This document shows, piece after piece, positions 24,820 through 32,807 of a DNA stretch of 64,000 nt. The notes beneath the pieces are model-generated. The model had not been told where the DNA came from, did no database searches, and was given only the letters and a program-made list of their open reading frames with translations. Origin of the DNA: Limnohabitans sp. Rim8 (lineage in GTDB: Bacteria > Pseudomonadota > Gammaproteobacteria > Burkholderiales > Burkholderiaceae_C); NCBI GenBank assembly GCA_945897465.1, contig CAMDFK010000010.1, forward strand, positions 1-64,000, written 5' to 3'. The stretch's first letter is position 1; the number at the start of each line of letters is the position of its first letter. The translations under genes and the position numbers were made by a program.

Positions 24820-26169
24820 GTGGCTGAAAACAATCCGGCAGAAGCAGAAGCTCAAGCAGAAGCAGAAGCTGTCCCGGCTAAACCTGCCAAACCCTTTGGG
24901 CCTGACGATTGCCCCAAGTGCGAAGAATGCCCGCCGTGCAAAGCCGGTGCGCCAGGCTGGATGGCGACTTTTGCCGACATGGCCACGCTGCTCATGGCTT
25001 TCTTTGTGCTGCTGCTGTCTTTTGCCGAGATGAACGTGCCCAAGTTCAAGCAAATCAACGGCTCCATGAAGAACGCATTCGGTGTGCAGCGAATCATTCC
25101 CACGGTGGAGCCGCCCAAGGCCCAAAGTTTGATTGCCCAACATTTCACGCCTTCGGTGGCCGAACCCACGCCCATCAAAACCATCCAACAAGAAACCACC
25201 GACGACCGCAAGGAAAACGTCGAACTCAAAACCGACGTGGCACCGCAAGCGCAGCAAGCTCTTGAGGCCACCAAGCAGGCTCTGGCACAGGAGATCAGCC
25301 GTGGCGAGGCCCAAGTCAAGATGGAGGCTGGCAAGGTCGTGGTCGAAATGACCGCTACCCCTTCATCGGGCGGAGGTGCGGGTCCATCAGGTCAGCAAAA
25401 AGGTGGCGCAGGATCGTCTGGCAGCAGCCAAGGCGGCAGCGCTGCATCTGGGGCCCAAAGCGCCGGGGCTTCAGCTTCCGGTTCTGCAGCGGGTGGGGCA
25501 TCTGCTGCCGGCGCACAAGCAGGGGGTGCCGCGGCCAAAGGGGCGCAGCAAGCCGGCACCGTGACCCAAGGTGAAATCGAGTTTTTTGCCAAAGTCGCCG
25601 ACGTTCAGTCCAAAGTACAGGCGCCTGTGGAAGTTCGCGATGTGCGTGCGGGTGCGACCGACAGCGCTGGTGGTGCCGGGAAAGCGGGCAGTGCGGGCGG
25701 TGGCAGCGGCAAGATGGACGCCGACGCCGAACTCCAGCGCATCCGTCAGGATTTGGCCAAAGAGATCAACGCTGGCAAAGCTGAAGTCATGCGCGACGGC
25801 GCCAAGATCATCATCCGCCTGGCCGAACAAGGCTCCTTCCGGTCAGGTAATGCAGACCTGCAACCGGGCTTCATGTCGCTGCTCGGCGAGGTCAGCAAAA
25901 CGGTCAGCAGCACCAAAGGCCGTGTCTTCATCGAAGGCCACACCGACAACGTGCCGGTCGTCTTCAACGAACGCTTCCGCTCCAATTGGGACCTTTCTGG
26001 AGCCCGCGCTGGCGCTGTGGCCGATTACATGTCGACCCAAGGCGGCCTGGGGGCTGGGCGTCTGAGCGTGTCTGGTTTTGCCGATACCAAGCCGATCGAG
26101 AGCAACGACTCCGCTGCTGGGCGAGGTCGCAACCGCCGAATCGAGATCATTATCGACGGCGCGGGCTGA
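24820..26169 (+). CDS. pomB: flagellar stator protein, PomB/MotB type, with long low-complexity linker
   Basis: A 449-residue stator subunit starting at GTG after AAGGGGTGA. The single membrane helix near residues 48-70 (GWMATFADMATLLMAFFVLL) carries the ion-binding Asp, here Asp53. Just before it are four Cys in CPKCEECPPC (31-40). The C-terminus is an OmpA-like peptidoglycan-binding domain (GRVFIEGHTDNVPVV, NWDLSGARAGAVADY, AAGRGRNRRIEI, about 350-447). Between them is an insertion of about 70 residues made almost only of Gly, Ala, Ser and Gln (about 183-248). Typical MotB/PomB has about 310-330 residues, so the linker explains the extra length. The intact plug and OmpA regions argue that it is functional. 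Confidence 0.92.
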   Translation: MAENNPAEAEAQAEAEAVPAKPAKPFGPDDCPKCEECPPCKAGAPGWMATFADMATLLMAFFVLLLSFAEMNVPKFKQINGSMKNAFGVQRIIPTVEPPKAQSLIAQHFTPSVAEPTPIKTIQQETTDDRKENVELKTDVAPQAQQALEATKQALAQEISRGEAQVKMEAGKVVVEMTATPSSGGGAGPSGQQKGGAGSSGSSQGGSAASGAQSAGASASGSAAGGASAAGAQAGGAAAKGAQQAGTVTQGEIEFFAKVADVQSKVQAPVEVRDVRAGATDSAGGAGKAGSAGGGSGKMDADAELQRIRQDLAKEINAGKAEVMRDGAKIIIRLAEQGSFRSGNADLQPGFMSLLGEVSKTVSSTKGRVFIEGHTDNVPVVFNERFRSNWDLSGARAGAVADYMSTQGGLGAGRLSVSGFADTKPIESNDSAAGRGRNRRIEIIIDGAG

Positions 26170-26233
26170 GCACAATACCTTCGGGTTGGAATTTGCGATG
26201 CAGTCAAGCGCTCTTGACTTCGCGTCTGGACAT

Positions 26234-26270
26234 GAAAAAGCCCACCGCATACAAGGTATGTGTGGGCTTT
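26234..26270 (-). terminator. terminator between pomB and the coiled-coil gene
   Basis: AAAGCCCAC and GTGGGCTTT arms with an internal CATAC/GTATG pairing and a 3-base loop. A T-run (TTTTT) follows on the minus strand, so it ends the fliK-flhB-orf operon. On the plus strand the T-run is short. Confidence 0.75.
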
Positions 26271-26308
26271 GGACCGGGGCAGCCGATGACGGAGGCTGCC
26301 AGATGATC

Positions 26309-27316
26309 TCAACGGGCTCCAGGTGGGCTGGTGGCGGGCGCTGTGTCGGTGCTGGCTTTGGCAGCAGGATTGACCCTTGGGAATTGGACAGGGCGGTCAC
26401 GGTTGGTGCTGGCGCTGGCGCTGTTTTTCTGCAGGGTTTCGAGGTAACGCTCTTTTTGCAGGACGACCAAGGCTTCGACATCGCGGTTGAGTTTGTCAAC
26501 ATTGCCGACAGCGCCTTTGAGTGCTTTGACTTCGTTGCCCAGGGCTTGCACAGCGCCCGCTTGGCTTTGCATGCGGCTGTTGATGGCCTGAACTTGTTTG
26601 AGCAAGTTATCACTGGAAGCGGCGACTTGCTTGGCAGTTTCTCCGGGTACGGTTTGAACCATGGTTTCGGATTTTTTCAGGGCTTCGTTGATGCGCCCCT
26701 CGATCAGGCCTTGGGCCTTGACTTGTTCGGTTTGCAAGGCGGACAGGCCCTCGATGCTGCGGTTGATGACGTCCAGGGATTCGAGGCCGGCATTGAGGTC
26801 GACTACACGCTTGCCCACAGCCATCATCATGGTGTCGAGTTGGTTGATGCGGCTGTTCATGCGCACGCCCATGACCAAGAAGAAGATCAGACAAATCAGC
26901 ATCAAACCACCGGTGGCGCCAAGCAAGATCAGGGCTTTTTTATGTCCGACTTCGGTCAGGGCCCTGAATTCGCTGGTGGCTTTGTTCATCTGACTGCTCG
27001 CAGAGGCCGCAGCCTGAGCGGATTGGCTGGCGATGTCGGCCGAATCGAGCACGACTTGGGCCAGCGCTTGGTATTGCTGGTAGGCGCGTTCGTCGACTGT
27101 CATGCCCGTGTGAGCGGCCGGTCCGGGTTGGGGTGCCGATGAGCTTGCCGATGGGGGAGTGTTTGGGGCCGACACCTGGGGCACAAAGTCACCGGCTCGC
27201 AGGCTTTGGAGGCCTGGTGTGTCGCTTTGGTTGACGGTGGCTTGTGCCTTGCCTTCATCGACATTGGGGGTGTCTACGAGGATGGGTTCAGTGGGTGTGA
27301 AGTCTTTGTCGCTCAT
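26309..27316 (-). CDS. membrane coiled-coil protein of the flhB-coupled module (unknown function)
   Basis: A 335-residue protein. Residues 1-75 are Pro/Ser/Thr-rich and disordered. Residues about 75-120 form a helix (YQQYQALAQVVLDSADIASQ). One membrane segment follows near residues 127-150 (ALILLGATGGLMLICLIFFL). The remainder, about 155-300, is a long Gln/Asn/Leu-rich coiled coil (SRINQLDTMMMAVGKRVVDL, NRSIEGLSALQTEQVKAQGL), and the tail is disordered. I do not recognise the family. It is the last of three genes that follow flhB with 4-base overlaps, so it is very probably co-expressed with the flagellar export genes. A structural role at the inner membrane is a guess. Confidence 0.8.
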   Translation of the reverse strand: MSDKDFTPTEPILVDTPNVDEGKAQATVNQSDTPGLQSLRAGDFVPQVSAPNTPPSASSSAPQPGPAAHTGMTVDERAYQQYQALAQVVLDSADIASQSAQAAASASSQMNKATSEFRALTEVGHKKALILLGATGGLMLICLIFFLVMGVRMNSRINQLDTMMMAVGKRVVDLNAGLESLDVINRSIEGLSALQTEQVKAQGLIEGRINEALKKSETMVQTVPGETAKQVAASSDNLLKQVQAINSRMQSQAGAVQALGNEVKALKGAVGNVDKLNRDVEALVVLQKERYLETLQKNSASASTNRDRPVQFPRVNPAAKASTDTAPATSPPGAR

Positions 27317-27798
27317 GGTCGTTTTCCTCGGGCTGTGGGCGTCATTTGCAGACGCTGGAGTTGTTCTGCCAATTGGGCGTTCTGGGTTCGGAGTTGTTCT
27401 ATACGGGCTTTGATCGGGTTGTCACGCTCCCAAACAGGCTCTGTGGGAGCCGGGGCTTGGATTTTGGCGTTGCTTTTGGGGCTGGCGCTGCGCACTTTGG
27501 CTTTGGGCTTGACGGCTTTGGCCGGTGTGGTCTTTGGCTGAGGGCTTGGGGCAGCACTTTCAACCGGTCGGCTGAGCTTGGCTTTGCTTCGCAAAGTTTT
27601 GGCCGGCGTGATCGGGGGCGTGAGGCGCTGAACTTTGATGGCCTTGGCAGGCGTTACTTTTTGGAGGTTGGCGGGCGCTTGGGTCGGTTCGTCAGGTGCG
27701 CTGACTTTGGGAGGGGACTTTCTTTGGGCCACGTTCGAGCCCGCGGGCATGTTCACAGCATGCGGTTTGTCGCTTCGGATGAGGGTGTTTTTTTTCAT
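27313..27798 (-). CDS. basic Lys/Pro/Ala-rich protein of the flhB-coupled module (unknown function)
   Basis: A 161-residue basic protein. Residues 1-120 are rich in Lys, Pro, Ala, Ser and Thr with KVSAPDEP- and KTTPAKAVKPKAK-like segments and no predicted fold. The last 35 residues (PIKARIEQLRTQNAQLAEQL) form a short coiled coil. It is not recognised. The ATG at 27798 overlaps the stop of the SPOR gene by four bases and is preceded by AGGACACC. The stop overlaps the next gene in the same way. The composition suggests binding to nucleic acid, to an acidic partner or to the membrane surface, but nothing specific can be claimed. Confidence 0.75.
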   Translation of the reverse strand: MKKNTLIRSDKPHAVNMPAGSNVAQRKSPPKVSAPDEPTQAPANLQKVTPAKAIKVQRLTPPITPAKTLRSKAKLSRPVESAAPSPQPKTTPAKAVKPKAKVRSASPKSNAKIQAPAPTEPVWERDNPIKARIEQLRTQNAQLAEQLQRLQMTPTARGKRP

Positions 27799-29183
27799 CG
27801 CGGGGTGTCCTGTTTGGGCGAGGCGGGATCGATTTGGGCTTGCAGGGTTCGGGTAGACCTCACCCAACTGCCGTTGGGGATGCCGGGTTTGCGAGCGGCC
27901 ACATAGCCATCGTTGACCTGGGCGTAGGGGCCTGAGACGATGACGAAATGCGCCACGCTGTCACCCGGATAGAAGGCCTCGACAATGGCGGTGTTTTTGA
28001 TGTCAGTCAGCCCATTCAACACCTCGACTGCTTTGTCCATCGTCTTGGCCGTGCCGTACTGCAGCAAAAAACTTTGTGGATCGAGACCCTGGATCCAAGT
28101 TTTGGTTTGTCGAGTGTCCTTCACGGTGTCCACAGCTTGTGGGTTTGGCCGGGTCTCCGGCGGCGCAGCAGGGCTGGGAGGGGCATTGGGCGACGGATTG
28201 GTGATGGCGCTCGGCGCAGGGGGGGAGACGGCCGTGATGTCGCCGACGGGTGAACTGGGGGTACTGGGCAAAGCTGGTGACTGTGTTTTCGCGACGGGGG
28301 TGGTGGGCTTTTGGATGCCAAACGATTGTGGCTGTAACCACAGCATGAGGAGGGTGGAGAGCGTCAATGCTGGCACCAGGAGCCATGCGATGGTTCTGGT
28401 CTGTTTCACCCAAGTGCTCGGATGCAGCGAATGGGTCAGTCCGGCAATGCGCTGGATGGTCGACTGACCATGCTGATGCCAGCCCAATACTTTTGCTTGG
28501 AAACGGCTGGTCGACTGAGCGGGTTCAGGGGCTATGGGCACCGTGTTCTGTGTCAGTGCATTGGCATCCAGGGTGGCCAAAACCGATGGATGGGCCATGC
28601 GTTTGAGCATTTGCAGGAGCGGGCCGCTGCGCCCCTCGCTGCTGGCCATCTCCAATGCCGCCTGTACTTGTTCTGAATTGGGGGTCTCGATGTCCCAGCG
28701 CAGCACCTTGCGACCAAAGGAGGACAAGTTGATGTTTTGCCTCAAGGGGCCTGACATCAGCAGGATGGCACGTATGTTGGCTCCGGGAAAATTTTGAATG
28801 AGGCGGGCCAACAACTGGACCTCGGCTTCAGGCAGGTTGTGAGCGTCGTGCACGATCCAGATTTTTGCGCCGTCGATGTTTGAAGGGTTGCGGGTGGCTT
28901 GTTGGACCGATTGGCTGGCAAGCACTTCGTTGAATCGTGTCAACAGCGACTCGGTGTTGGCCGGAAAATAAACCTCGATGCTGTGCTCAGGTGCTTGCTG
29001 TCTCAATTGCGCCAGCAACTGGTTGGTGTAGTGGTCGAGCAAGGCTTCGTGTTCGCAGAACAAGCCCAGGCTCAGGCCTTCCCGAGCGACGGCGTTGGCG
29101 CAGCCATCGATGCGCATGCGGTCGGCCGAACGGAAAACGAAATCGCTTGGGGGGTGTGTGCTGGGGTTGATCGGAATGTTCAT
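27795..29183 (-). CDS. SPOR-domain membrane protein with degenerate ATPase-like domain, coupled to flhB
   Basis: A 462-residue protein. Residues about 20-170 resemble the ATPase-like cytoplasmic part of DamX/ExeA-type proteins: IWIVHDAHNLPEAEVQLLAR corresponds to a Walker B region. The Walker A loop is absent, with GLFCEHEALL at the expected place, so ATP hydrolysis is unlikely. One membrane segment lies near residues 262-285 (TIAWLLVPALTLSTLLMLWL). A Pro/Ser/Thr-rich periplasmic linker follows, then a SPOR-like peptidoglycan-binding domain at about 362-440 (WIQGLDPQSFLLQYGTAKTM, VAHFVIVSGPYAQVNDGYVA). The ATG overlaps the flhB stop (ATGA). The architecture resembles E. coli DamX. The flagellar role is inferred from the operon only. 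Confidence 0.78.
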   Translation of the reverse strand: MNIPINPSTHPPSDFVFRSADRMRIDGCANAVAREGLSLGLFCEHEALLDHYTNQLLAQLRQQAPEHSIEVYFPANTESLLTRFNEVLASQSVQQATRNPSNIDGAKIWIVHDAHNLPEAEVQLLARLIQNFPGANIRAILLMSGPLRQNINLSSFGRKVLRWDIETPNSEQVQAALEMASSEGRSGPLLQMLKRMAHPSVLATLDANALTQNTVPIAPEPAQSTSRFQAKVLGWHQHGQSTIQRIAGLTHSLHPSTWVKQTRTIAWLLVPALTLSTLLMLWLQPQSFGIQKPTTPVAKTQSPALPSTPSSPVGDITAVSPPAPSAITNPSPNAPPSPAAPPETRPNPQAVDTVKDTRQTKTWIQGLDPQSFLLQYGTAKTMDKAVEVLNGLTDIKNTAIVEAFYPGDSVAHFVIVSGPYAQVNDGYVAARKPGIPNGSWVRSTRTLQAQIDPASPKQDTPR

Positions 29184-30340
29184 GCGGTGGCTCCTTGGGT
29201 ATTGATCTTCTTACCGTCAGGGTTGAACTGCATGCTGGGAGGAATTTTCACTTGGGGCTTGGCACGAGGCGGATTCATGGGGGAAGCTGCTTCGAGGCTG
29301 AAGACGTAAGCGATGACTTGAGCCACCGCGTGGTAAAGGTCTTCGGGCACTTGGTGTTCGACTTCGGTGGTGAAGTAAATGGCGCGAGCCAGCGGAGGCG
29401 CTTCAAAAATGTGGATGCCGTGTTTGTTGGCCTCGGCACGAATGAGGGCGGCCATGTGGTCGGAGCCTTTAGCCACCATGATGGGCGCGCCGTCTCCAGT
29501 GGGGTCGTATTCGAGCGCGACAGCGAAGTGTTCCGGGTTGGTGATCACCACGTCCGCGTCCTTGATGCGGTCCATCATGCGCGAGTTGGCCATTTCGCGT
29601 TGGCGCCGGCGAATCTGGGCCTTGACCTCTGGATTGCCTTCCATTTGCTTGAATTCGTCTTTGACCTCTTGTTTGGTCATGCGCATGCGTTGGGTGAAGG
29701 TGTGCTTTTGCCATGGCACGTCGATCATGGCGATCACGGCCAGGCTGAGCGCGACCCACAGGCCCGATTGCAGGATCATGCTGCCGGCGGCGTTCAGAGC
29801 AGGCTCCAGACCCATCTGACCGATCTGGACAAGCGCGTCCATGTTGGCCATCAATGACCACCACAGCACACCCGCAACCAACACGAATTTGAGGAGGGCT
29901 TTGCCCAGTTCAACCAGCGCATGGGTGCCAAAAATGCGTTTGAGGCCGCTGATGGGGTTGAGCTTGGAGCCCTTGGGCATGACCGCTTTGAGCGAGAACA
30001 GGTAACCCCCGGTCATGCCCGAGGCGACAATGGCCCCCACCATGGTGAAAATCACGATGGGCAGCACCAGGATAAATGCCGCCAACATCTGCTCGCCGAA
30101 GTGGGCGGGCAGCAGCAGGGGTTTTTCGATCAGTTGGCGGTCGAACACAAAGCCTTGCGCAAACACGGTGGACAAGCGGCTGACCACCCAACCGCCCGAG
30201 AGCATGAGCACGATCAATGAGCCGATCACAATGACCGCCGCTGGCAGCTCGGTGGAGCGGGCGACCTGACCGTCGTCGCGAGCCTTTTTGAGCTTTTGCG
30301 CCGTCGGGTCTTCTGTTTTGTCTTGAGCGCTTTCAGACAC
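29180..30340 (-). CDS. flhB: flagellar export gate protein FlhB, NPEH variant
   Basis: A 386-residue inner-membrane export and substrate-switch protein. It has four membrane segments in residues 30-215 and a C-terminal cytoplasmic domain. The start is GTG, supported by TAGGAG. The cytoplasmic domain shows the autocleavage site as NPEH (Asn268-Pro269-Glu270-His271) where most FlhB have NPTH. Cleavage in the family occurs between Asn and Pro, so it may still occur. The tail VPEDLYHAVAQVIAYVFSLE is conserved. It overlaps fliR by eight bases and the SPOR gene by four. Confidence 0.97.
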   Translation of the reverse strand: MSESAQDKTEDPTAQKLKKARDDGQVARSTELPAAVIVIGSLIVLMLSGGWVVSRLSTVFAQGFVFDRQLIEKPLLLPAHFGEQMLAAFILVLPIVIFTMVGAIVASGMTGGYLFSLKAVMPKGSKLNPISGLKRIFGTHALVELGKALLKFVLVAGVLWWSLMANMDALVQIGQMGLEPALNAAGSMILQSGLWVALSLAVIAMIDVPWQKHTFTQRMRMTKQEVKDEFKQMEGNPEVKAQIRRRQREMANSRMMDRIKDADVVITNPEHFAVALEYDPTGDGAPIMVAKGSDHMAALIRAEANKHGIHIFEAPPLARAIYFTTEVEHQVPEDLYHAVAQVIAYVFSLEAASPMNPPRAKPQVKIPPSMQFNPDGKKINTQGATA

Positions 30341-31109
30341 GGGGCGCTCCTATGACATCACGAAGCAGCGAAAAGCCCTGCACCCAGAGCCATTCGATGC
30401 GCCCCCCGATGCTGTCGAGTGAAATGATGAGGATGATGAGGCCTGCCATGATCATGGCGGGGAAGCCCACCGCGAAAATATTCAGGCTGGGCGCAGCCCG
30501 GGTGACGACACCCAGGCCCACGTTGATGAAGAGCAGAGAGACCATGACAGGCAGGGCCATGAGCACGGCGCCCAGAAACATCATGGAGCTCCACTGCAAG
30601 ACGCGGCCGTAGACGGCTTGGTTGAGGATGTTGGTGCCAATGGGCAGGCTGTTGAAGGATTCCAGGATCAAGCCCAACAAGATGGCATGGCCTCCGAAGC
30701 CGACGAAGATGAGGGTGGACATGACGATGAGCAACTGCGAGATGACGGGCACGTTGCCCATGTTCGGATCGATCATGTTGGCCATGGACAGGCCCATGGC
30801 GGCGGCAATGCTTTGACCGGCAACCACCACGGCGGCGACGACGATTTGCAGGATCAGGCCCATGGTCGCACCGATCATGATCTGGTTGAAGACTTCGACC
30901 AGGCCTTGAGCGCTGGTGGGGTCGATGACGGGCCAATTGTGCAGTGGGTAAACCAGCCAGGTGAGCACCAAGGCCACCAGGATGCGCATGCGGGTGTTGA
31001 AGGCGCTGAGCGAAAAAATGGGCGCGGTGATCATCAGGGCCGAGATGCGCAGCATGGGCCACAAAAAGGTGTAGAACCTTTCGACAACATCAGCGGCCAG
31101 GAAGTTCAT
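30333..31109 (-). CDS. fliR: flagellar export protein FliR
   Basis: A 258-residue membrane protein of the export gate with FliP and FliQ. Six hydrophobic segments are visible (for example FLWPMLRISALMITAPIFSL and IMIGATMGLILQIVVAAVVV). The motif AMGLSMANMIDPNMGNVPVI is typical of FliR. The ATG at 31109 begins MNFLAADVVERFYTFLWPML; an in-frame upstream extension to 31205 reads through fliQ and is rejected. It lies between fliQ (19 bases) and flhB (8-base overlap). Confidence 0.96.
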   Translation of the reverse strand: MNFLAADVVERFYTFLWPMLRISALMITAPIFSLSAFNTRMRILVALVLTWLVYPLHNWPVIDPTSAQGLVEVFNQIMIGATMGLILQIVVAAVVVAGQSIAAAMGLSMANMIDPNMGNVPVISQLLIVMSTLIFVGFGGHAILLGLILESFNSLPIGTNILNQAVYGRVLQWSSMMFLGAVLMALPVMVSLLFINVGLGVVTRAAPSLNIFAVGFPAMIMAGLIILIISLDSIGGRIEWLWVQGFSLLRDVIGAPRV

Positions 31110-31128
31110 GAGGGCACTCGCGTTGAGC

Positions 31129-31398
31129 TCAGATGAACAGGGTCGGGATGCGCTCGAAAATGCTGCGCGTGAAGTCGACCAGGGTGACCAGCATCCAACT
31201 GCCAAAAAGCAGCAGGGCCAAGGCCATGGCGATCAGCTTGGGGATGAAGCTGAGCGTCATTTCGTTGATGGAGGTGGCCGCCTGGATGATGCCGACGAAC
31301 AGGCCTACGGCCAGCGCCACCAGTAACAAGGGCGCGCTGATGAGGGCGATGGTCCACAGGGCTTGGCGGCCCAGGTCGATGACGGTGGCGGTGTCCAT
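31129..31398 (-). CDS. fliQ: flagellar export protein FliQ
   Basis: An 89-residue protein with two membrane helices, the normal size for FliQ. It begins MDTATVIDLGRQALWTIALIS, and APLLLVALAVGLFVGIIQAA and TSINEMTLSFIPKLIAMALA are the conserved segments. It surrounds the FliP pore together with FliR. It is in the standard order fliP-fliQ-fliR with short gaps. Confidence 0.97.
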   Translation of the reverse strand: MDTATVIDLGRQALWTIALISAPLLLVALAVGLFVGIIQAATSINEMTLSFIPKLIAMALALLLFGSWMLVTLVDFTRSIFERIPTLFI

Positions 31399-31410
31399 GA
31401 GAGCGCTCCT

Positions 31411-32160
31411 TTAGGGCATGGCAAAGCTGCCGGCCAGCGAGCCCATGATCAGGCTCCAGCCGTCGACCAGCACGAACAGCATGAGCTTGAACGGCATGGA
31501 GATCATCATGGGTGAGAGCATCATCATGCCCATGGACATGAGCACACTGGCGACGATGAGGTCGATGACCACAAAGGGGATGTAAATCAGAAATCCAATG
31601 GTGAAGGCGCTTTTGAGCTCGGAGGTGAGGAAGGCCGGCACCAGGGTGGTGAAGGGCACGTCCTGTGGGCTGGTGAAATTGGTGTTGCGCGCGATTTCCA
31701 TGAACATGGCGATATCGTCTTCGCGTGTTTGCATCAGCATGAAGGCACGAATGGGCTTTTCGGCTGCAGCCAAGGCTTTGTCAAAACTCAGGCCCTGGTT
31801 CATGTAGGGCAACAGCGCGTTTTGATAGACCTCGGTGAGCACAGGCGACATGACAAACAGGGTCAGGAAGAGCGACAGGCCGACGATGACCATGTTGGGC
31901 GGCGTCTGGCCGGTGCCCAGGGCCTGGCGCAGGAGCGACATGACGATGACGATGCGAACAAACGCCGTCATCATGAGCAACAGCGAAGGCAGCACCGACA
32001 AGGTGGTCATGAGCGCCAGCAACTGCAGAGTCAGGCTGTACTGCGTACCGCGGGCCGTGTTGGTGGCGGTGATGGCGGGCATGTCTTGCGCCTGAACCAG
32101 CAAGGGCAAGAGGCCGATCACGATGGTCAAGATCAGCCCTAGGGTGAGGCGGCGCTTCAT
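31411..32160 (-). CDS. fliP: flagellar export pore protein FliP
   Basis: A 249-residue core subunit of the export pore. It has a cleavable signal sequence (MKRRLTLGLILTIVIGLLPL then LVQAQ). Conserved regions include SLLLMMTAFVRIVIVMSLLR, QALGTGQTPPNMVIVGLSLF and MMLSPMMISMPFKLMLFVLV. The length matches E. coli FliP (245). The start overlaps the fliO stop by four bases. Confidence 0.97.
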   Translation of the reverse strand: MKRRLTLGLILTIVIGLLPLLVQAQDMPAITATNTARGTQYSLTLQLLALMTTLSVLPSLLLMMTAFVRIVIVMSLLRQALGTGQTPPNMVIVGLSLFLTLFVMSPVLTEVYQNALLPYMNQGLSFDKALAAAEKPIRAFMLMQTREDDIAMFMEIARNTNFTSPQDVPFTTLVPAFLTSELKSAFTIGFLIYIPFVVIDLIVASVLMSMGMMMLSPMMISMPFKLMLFVLVDGWSLIMGSLAGSFAMP

Positions 32161-32468
32161 GGGGTGTGTGGGGGGGTGGGTGGCGTGGCAGGCGCTGCAG
32201 GAGCAGGCCAGGGCGACAGGGCGGTCATTTGATGGGCGGTGACGCCGATCAAGACATCCTGGCCGTCAAGCTGGATGAGGACAATTTTTTGTCGCGGACC
32301 GATGGACAAGCTCTCCACCGTGTGCAGGCGTTGGGCATGTTTGCGCAAGAAGCTGTTGCCGTTTTGCATTTTTCTCAGTCCCCACAGCACGGCCAGCAGC
32401 AAGGCGATGACCAGCGCGAAGCTGAGCACGTATTGCATCCAGTCAGTGAAGGTCCACCCGGTGTTCAT
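32157..32468 (-). CDS. fliO: flagellar biosynthesis protein FliO
   Basis: A 103-residue protein with a short periplasmic N-terminus, one membrane segment (VLSFALVIALLLAVLWGLRK, about residues 13-32) and a cytoplasmic part LHTVESLSIGPRQKIVLIQLDGQDVLIGV that is the FliO signature. It ends in an Ala/Pro tail. FliO helps assemble the FliP pore. Its place between fliN and fliP agrees. It overlaps fliP by four bases. Confidence 0.93.
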   Translation of the reverse strand: MNTGWTFTDWMQYVLSFALVIALLLAVLWGLRKMQNGNSFLRKHAQRLHTVESLSIGPRQKIVLIQLDGQDVLIGVTAHQMTALSPWPAPAAPATPPTPPHTP

Positions 32469-32477
32469 GGTGTGTCT

Positions 32478-32786
32478 TTACAAGTTGTCCAAGCGCTCGG
32501 AGGCTGGCACCACACGGGTCAGGCGGATGCCGTAGCGGTCATTGACCAGCACCACTTCGCCTTGCGCGACCACGGTGTTATTGACCAACAGGTCCAAAGG
32601 TTCACCAGCGATGCGATCGAGCTCAACGACACTGCCTTGCGTCAATCGCATCAGGTCCCGGATCTTGATTTGGGCACGACCGACTTCGATGGACAGTGTG
32701 ACAGGGATGTTTTGCAAAACGTCGGTGTGGATTTGCCCTTTGTCGCTGGCTTCTGCCGAGGCTTCGTTGGGGTTCAGTTCGCTCAT
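32478..32786 (-). CDS. fliN: flagellar motor switch protein FliN
   Basis: A 102-residue C-ring component. The SpoA/FliN domain is complete: NIPVTLSIEVGRAQIKIRDL, TQGSVVELDRIAGEPLDLLV and QGEVVLVNDRYGIRLTRVV (about residues 27-95). The short N-terminal tail is acidic. Size and position (fliM-fliN-fliO) are standard. Confidence 0.97.
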   Translation of the reverse strand: MSELNPNEASAEASDKGQIHTDVLQNIPVTLSIEVGRAQIKIRDLMRLTQGSVVELDRIAGEPLDLLVNNTVVAQGEVVLVNDRYGIRLTRVVPASERLDNL

Positions 32787-32807
32787 GAGCGCTCCTTGGT
32801 GTGGGGT

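Noticed and set aside
23656-25314. A 552-codon open frame on the minus strand opposite the lipoprotein gene, pomA and pomB
   Set aside because: It overlaps well-supported genes on both strands, has a Gly/His/Arg-rich composition typical of shadow frames in GC-rich DNA, and matches no family I recognise.
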